Below are positions 41,169 to 41,897 of a stretch of DNA of 41,897 nucleotides, piece by piece (within the stretch, counting starts at the first letter, position 1; every line of letters begins with the position of its first letter). The stretch comes from Bacteroidaceae bacterium. GTDB lineage: Bacteria > Bacteroidota > Bacteroidia > Bacteroidales > Bacteroidaceae. A model generated the notes under the pieces. It ran no database searches. It was not told the origin of the DNA and saw nothing but the letters and a program-made list of their open reading frames with translations. Made by a program: the position numbers and the translations under genes. The DNA lies in the NCBI GenBank assembly GCA_024693505.1, contig JAILKU010000126.1:1-41897 (forward strand), given 5' to 3'.

Positions 41169-41897
41169 GCGATAGAGATTATTGTCTTCAAGCCCTTTAT
41201 CTTCTGTCCTTTAACGCGTTCCAGAACTTTGTTTGCCAAACGCCTTTCCACCGAAGCATAAGACCAGTTGGGGTGGACTTCGATGCGACCTATCTCCGAT
41301 TGGGACAATCCGCCTACTTTTGAGAGGAAACCTACAACATCAATTTTGTTTACTTTGTCTTTCTTTCCCTTGCCGATATAAAGGGTTACCCATTTCGGAT
41401 GAGAGGGCGCCGGGATTTCTGCCGGCATCGCAAACGTCTTTGGTTCATCTGCCAGGTAATCGGGAATCTGTTCGGTAGGACCAAGAATCAGATAGGCACA
41501 ACCCTCTGCATCCCAACGGGCTGTTCTGCCATTTCGATGGATGTAGGATTCTTCATTCAAAGGAAGATGATAATGTATGATATTATCGACCCGCGGAATG
41601 TCCAGCCCTCTTGATGCAAGGTCTGTGCTGACAAAAACGTTGCAGGATCCATTACTGAAGCGGAACAAAGCACGCTCTCTGTCGCGTTGTTCCATTCCCC
41701 CATGAAAAACATCAACATTTACGCCATTCTTTTTCAGGTAGTCCCCTACCCTTTCTACACTTTCCCTGTAGTTGACGAAAACGAGGCTGCTCTGCTGACC
41801 CAGGACGCATACAAGGTTCAAGAGCGTCTGCAGCTTGTCCTTTTCGGGTGAATGAACAATGCTTACCGCTATGCGCTCCGGAACTTGCTCGCTTTTG
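41162..41897 (-). CDS. DEAD-box RNA helicase, DbpA-like, C-terminal part (cut by window edge)
   Basis: About 244 residues are visible, running off the right edge with no start in view; a TTG near 41821 is internal. The helicase C domain has SLVFVNYRESVERV, VFVSTDLASRGLDIPRVDN and YIHRNGRTAR (motifs IV-VI). The last 75 or so residues match the DbpA RNA-binding domain (WVTLYIGKGKKDKVNKIDVVGFLSK...GRIEVHPNWSYASV), which targets 23S rRNA in DbpA, so a ribosome assembly role is likely. The stop overlaps the spt terminator. Confidence 0.9.
   Translation of the reverse strand, partial: KSEQVPERIAVSIVHSPEKDKLQTLLNLVCVLGQQSSLVFVNYRESVERVGDYLKKNGVNVDVFHGGMEQRDRERALFRFSNGSCNVFVSTDLASRGLDIPRVDNIIHYHLPLNEESYIHRNGRTARWDAEGCAYLILGPTEQIPDYLADEPKTFAMPAEIPAPSHPKWVTLYIGKGKKDKVNKIDVVGFLSKVGGLSQSEIGRIEVHPNWSYASVERRLANKVLERVKGQKIKGLKTIISIAK

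Noticed and set aside
1..41897. tRNA, rRNA, riboswitch or insertion sequence
   Set aside because: The gaps are short, and I see no cloverleaf, no transposase frame, no terminal inverted repeats and no known riboswitch core; a covariance-model scan was not possible here.

Overview
The window comes from a bacterium of the order Bacteroidales, most likely the Prevotella group. Evidence for this: family-typical small proteins (DUF4295, DUF4494, DUF4270), a Bacteroidetes-type serine palmitoyltransferase, a PPi-dependent phosphofructokinase of the long form, a truncated 'glycogen synthase' next to panC, and repeated promoter signatures of the Bacteroidetes type (TTTG or TTG, 19-21 bases, TAnnTTTG). 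I see no phage, insertion sequence, CRISPR array, rRNA or tRNA gene. Gene density is high and most of the window is core chromosome.

Layout. 1-3.9 kb (minus): the start of a lipoprotein cut by the left edge, an RluA-type pseudouridine synthase, a membrane-anchored GH25 lysozyme and pfp. 4.0-11.3 kb (plus): a probable seven-gene operon with an 88-residue unknown, a PlsC-like acyltransferase, a large secreted amidase-like protein with a golvesin-like insert, a small unknown, a YgiQ radical SAM protein, a DUF4494 protein and a YggS PLP protein. 11.4-14.0 kb (plus): an acyl-CoA synthetase and an aldose epimerase-like protein. 14.05-15.3 kb (minus): panC-panD for pantothenate. 15.5-21.3 kb (plus): a GT5 fragment, a DUF4270 lipoprotein, a heparinase II/III-like lyase and a GH43 glycosidase.

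21.35-37.3 kb is one long minus-strand block. Read in the direction of transcription it holds: rseC-rnfBCDGEA (ion-translocating ferredoxin:NAD oxidoreductase), galE, nadC, a C69 dipeptidase, map, tsaD, rpmB-rpmG-DUF4295, ftsY, rimO, an HU protein, and a second HU protein fused through a transmembrane helix to LysM. From 37.5 kb: ispE (plus), a repeat-filled gap, a diacylglycerol kinase-family gene (minus), spt for sphingolipid synthesis (plus), and a DbpA-like RNA helicase cut by the right edge (minus).

The most unusual items are (1) the HU-transmembrane-LysM fusion, which could link DNA to the cell wall and is co-transcribed with an ordinary HU; (2) the 412-base ispE-kinase gap, which holds three 36-bp direct repeats that begin inside the last codons of ispE and then four 21-bp hairpin units; (3) a glycogen synthase-like protein that lacks the substrate-binding motif and the whole second domain; and (4) Rnf flavinylation motifs with Ala in place of Gly in both RnfD and RnfG, with a four-ferredoxin-motif RnfB. 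None of this is proof of a new system; the first two are the best candidates.
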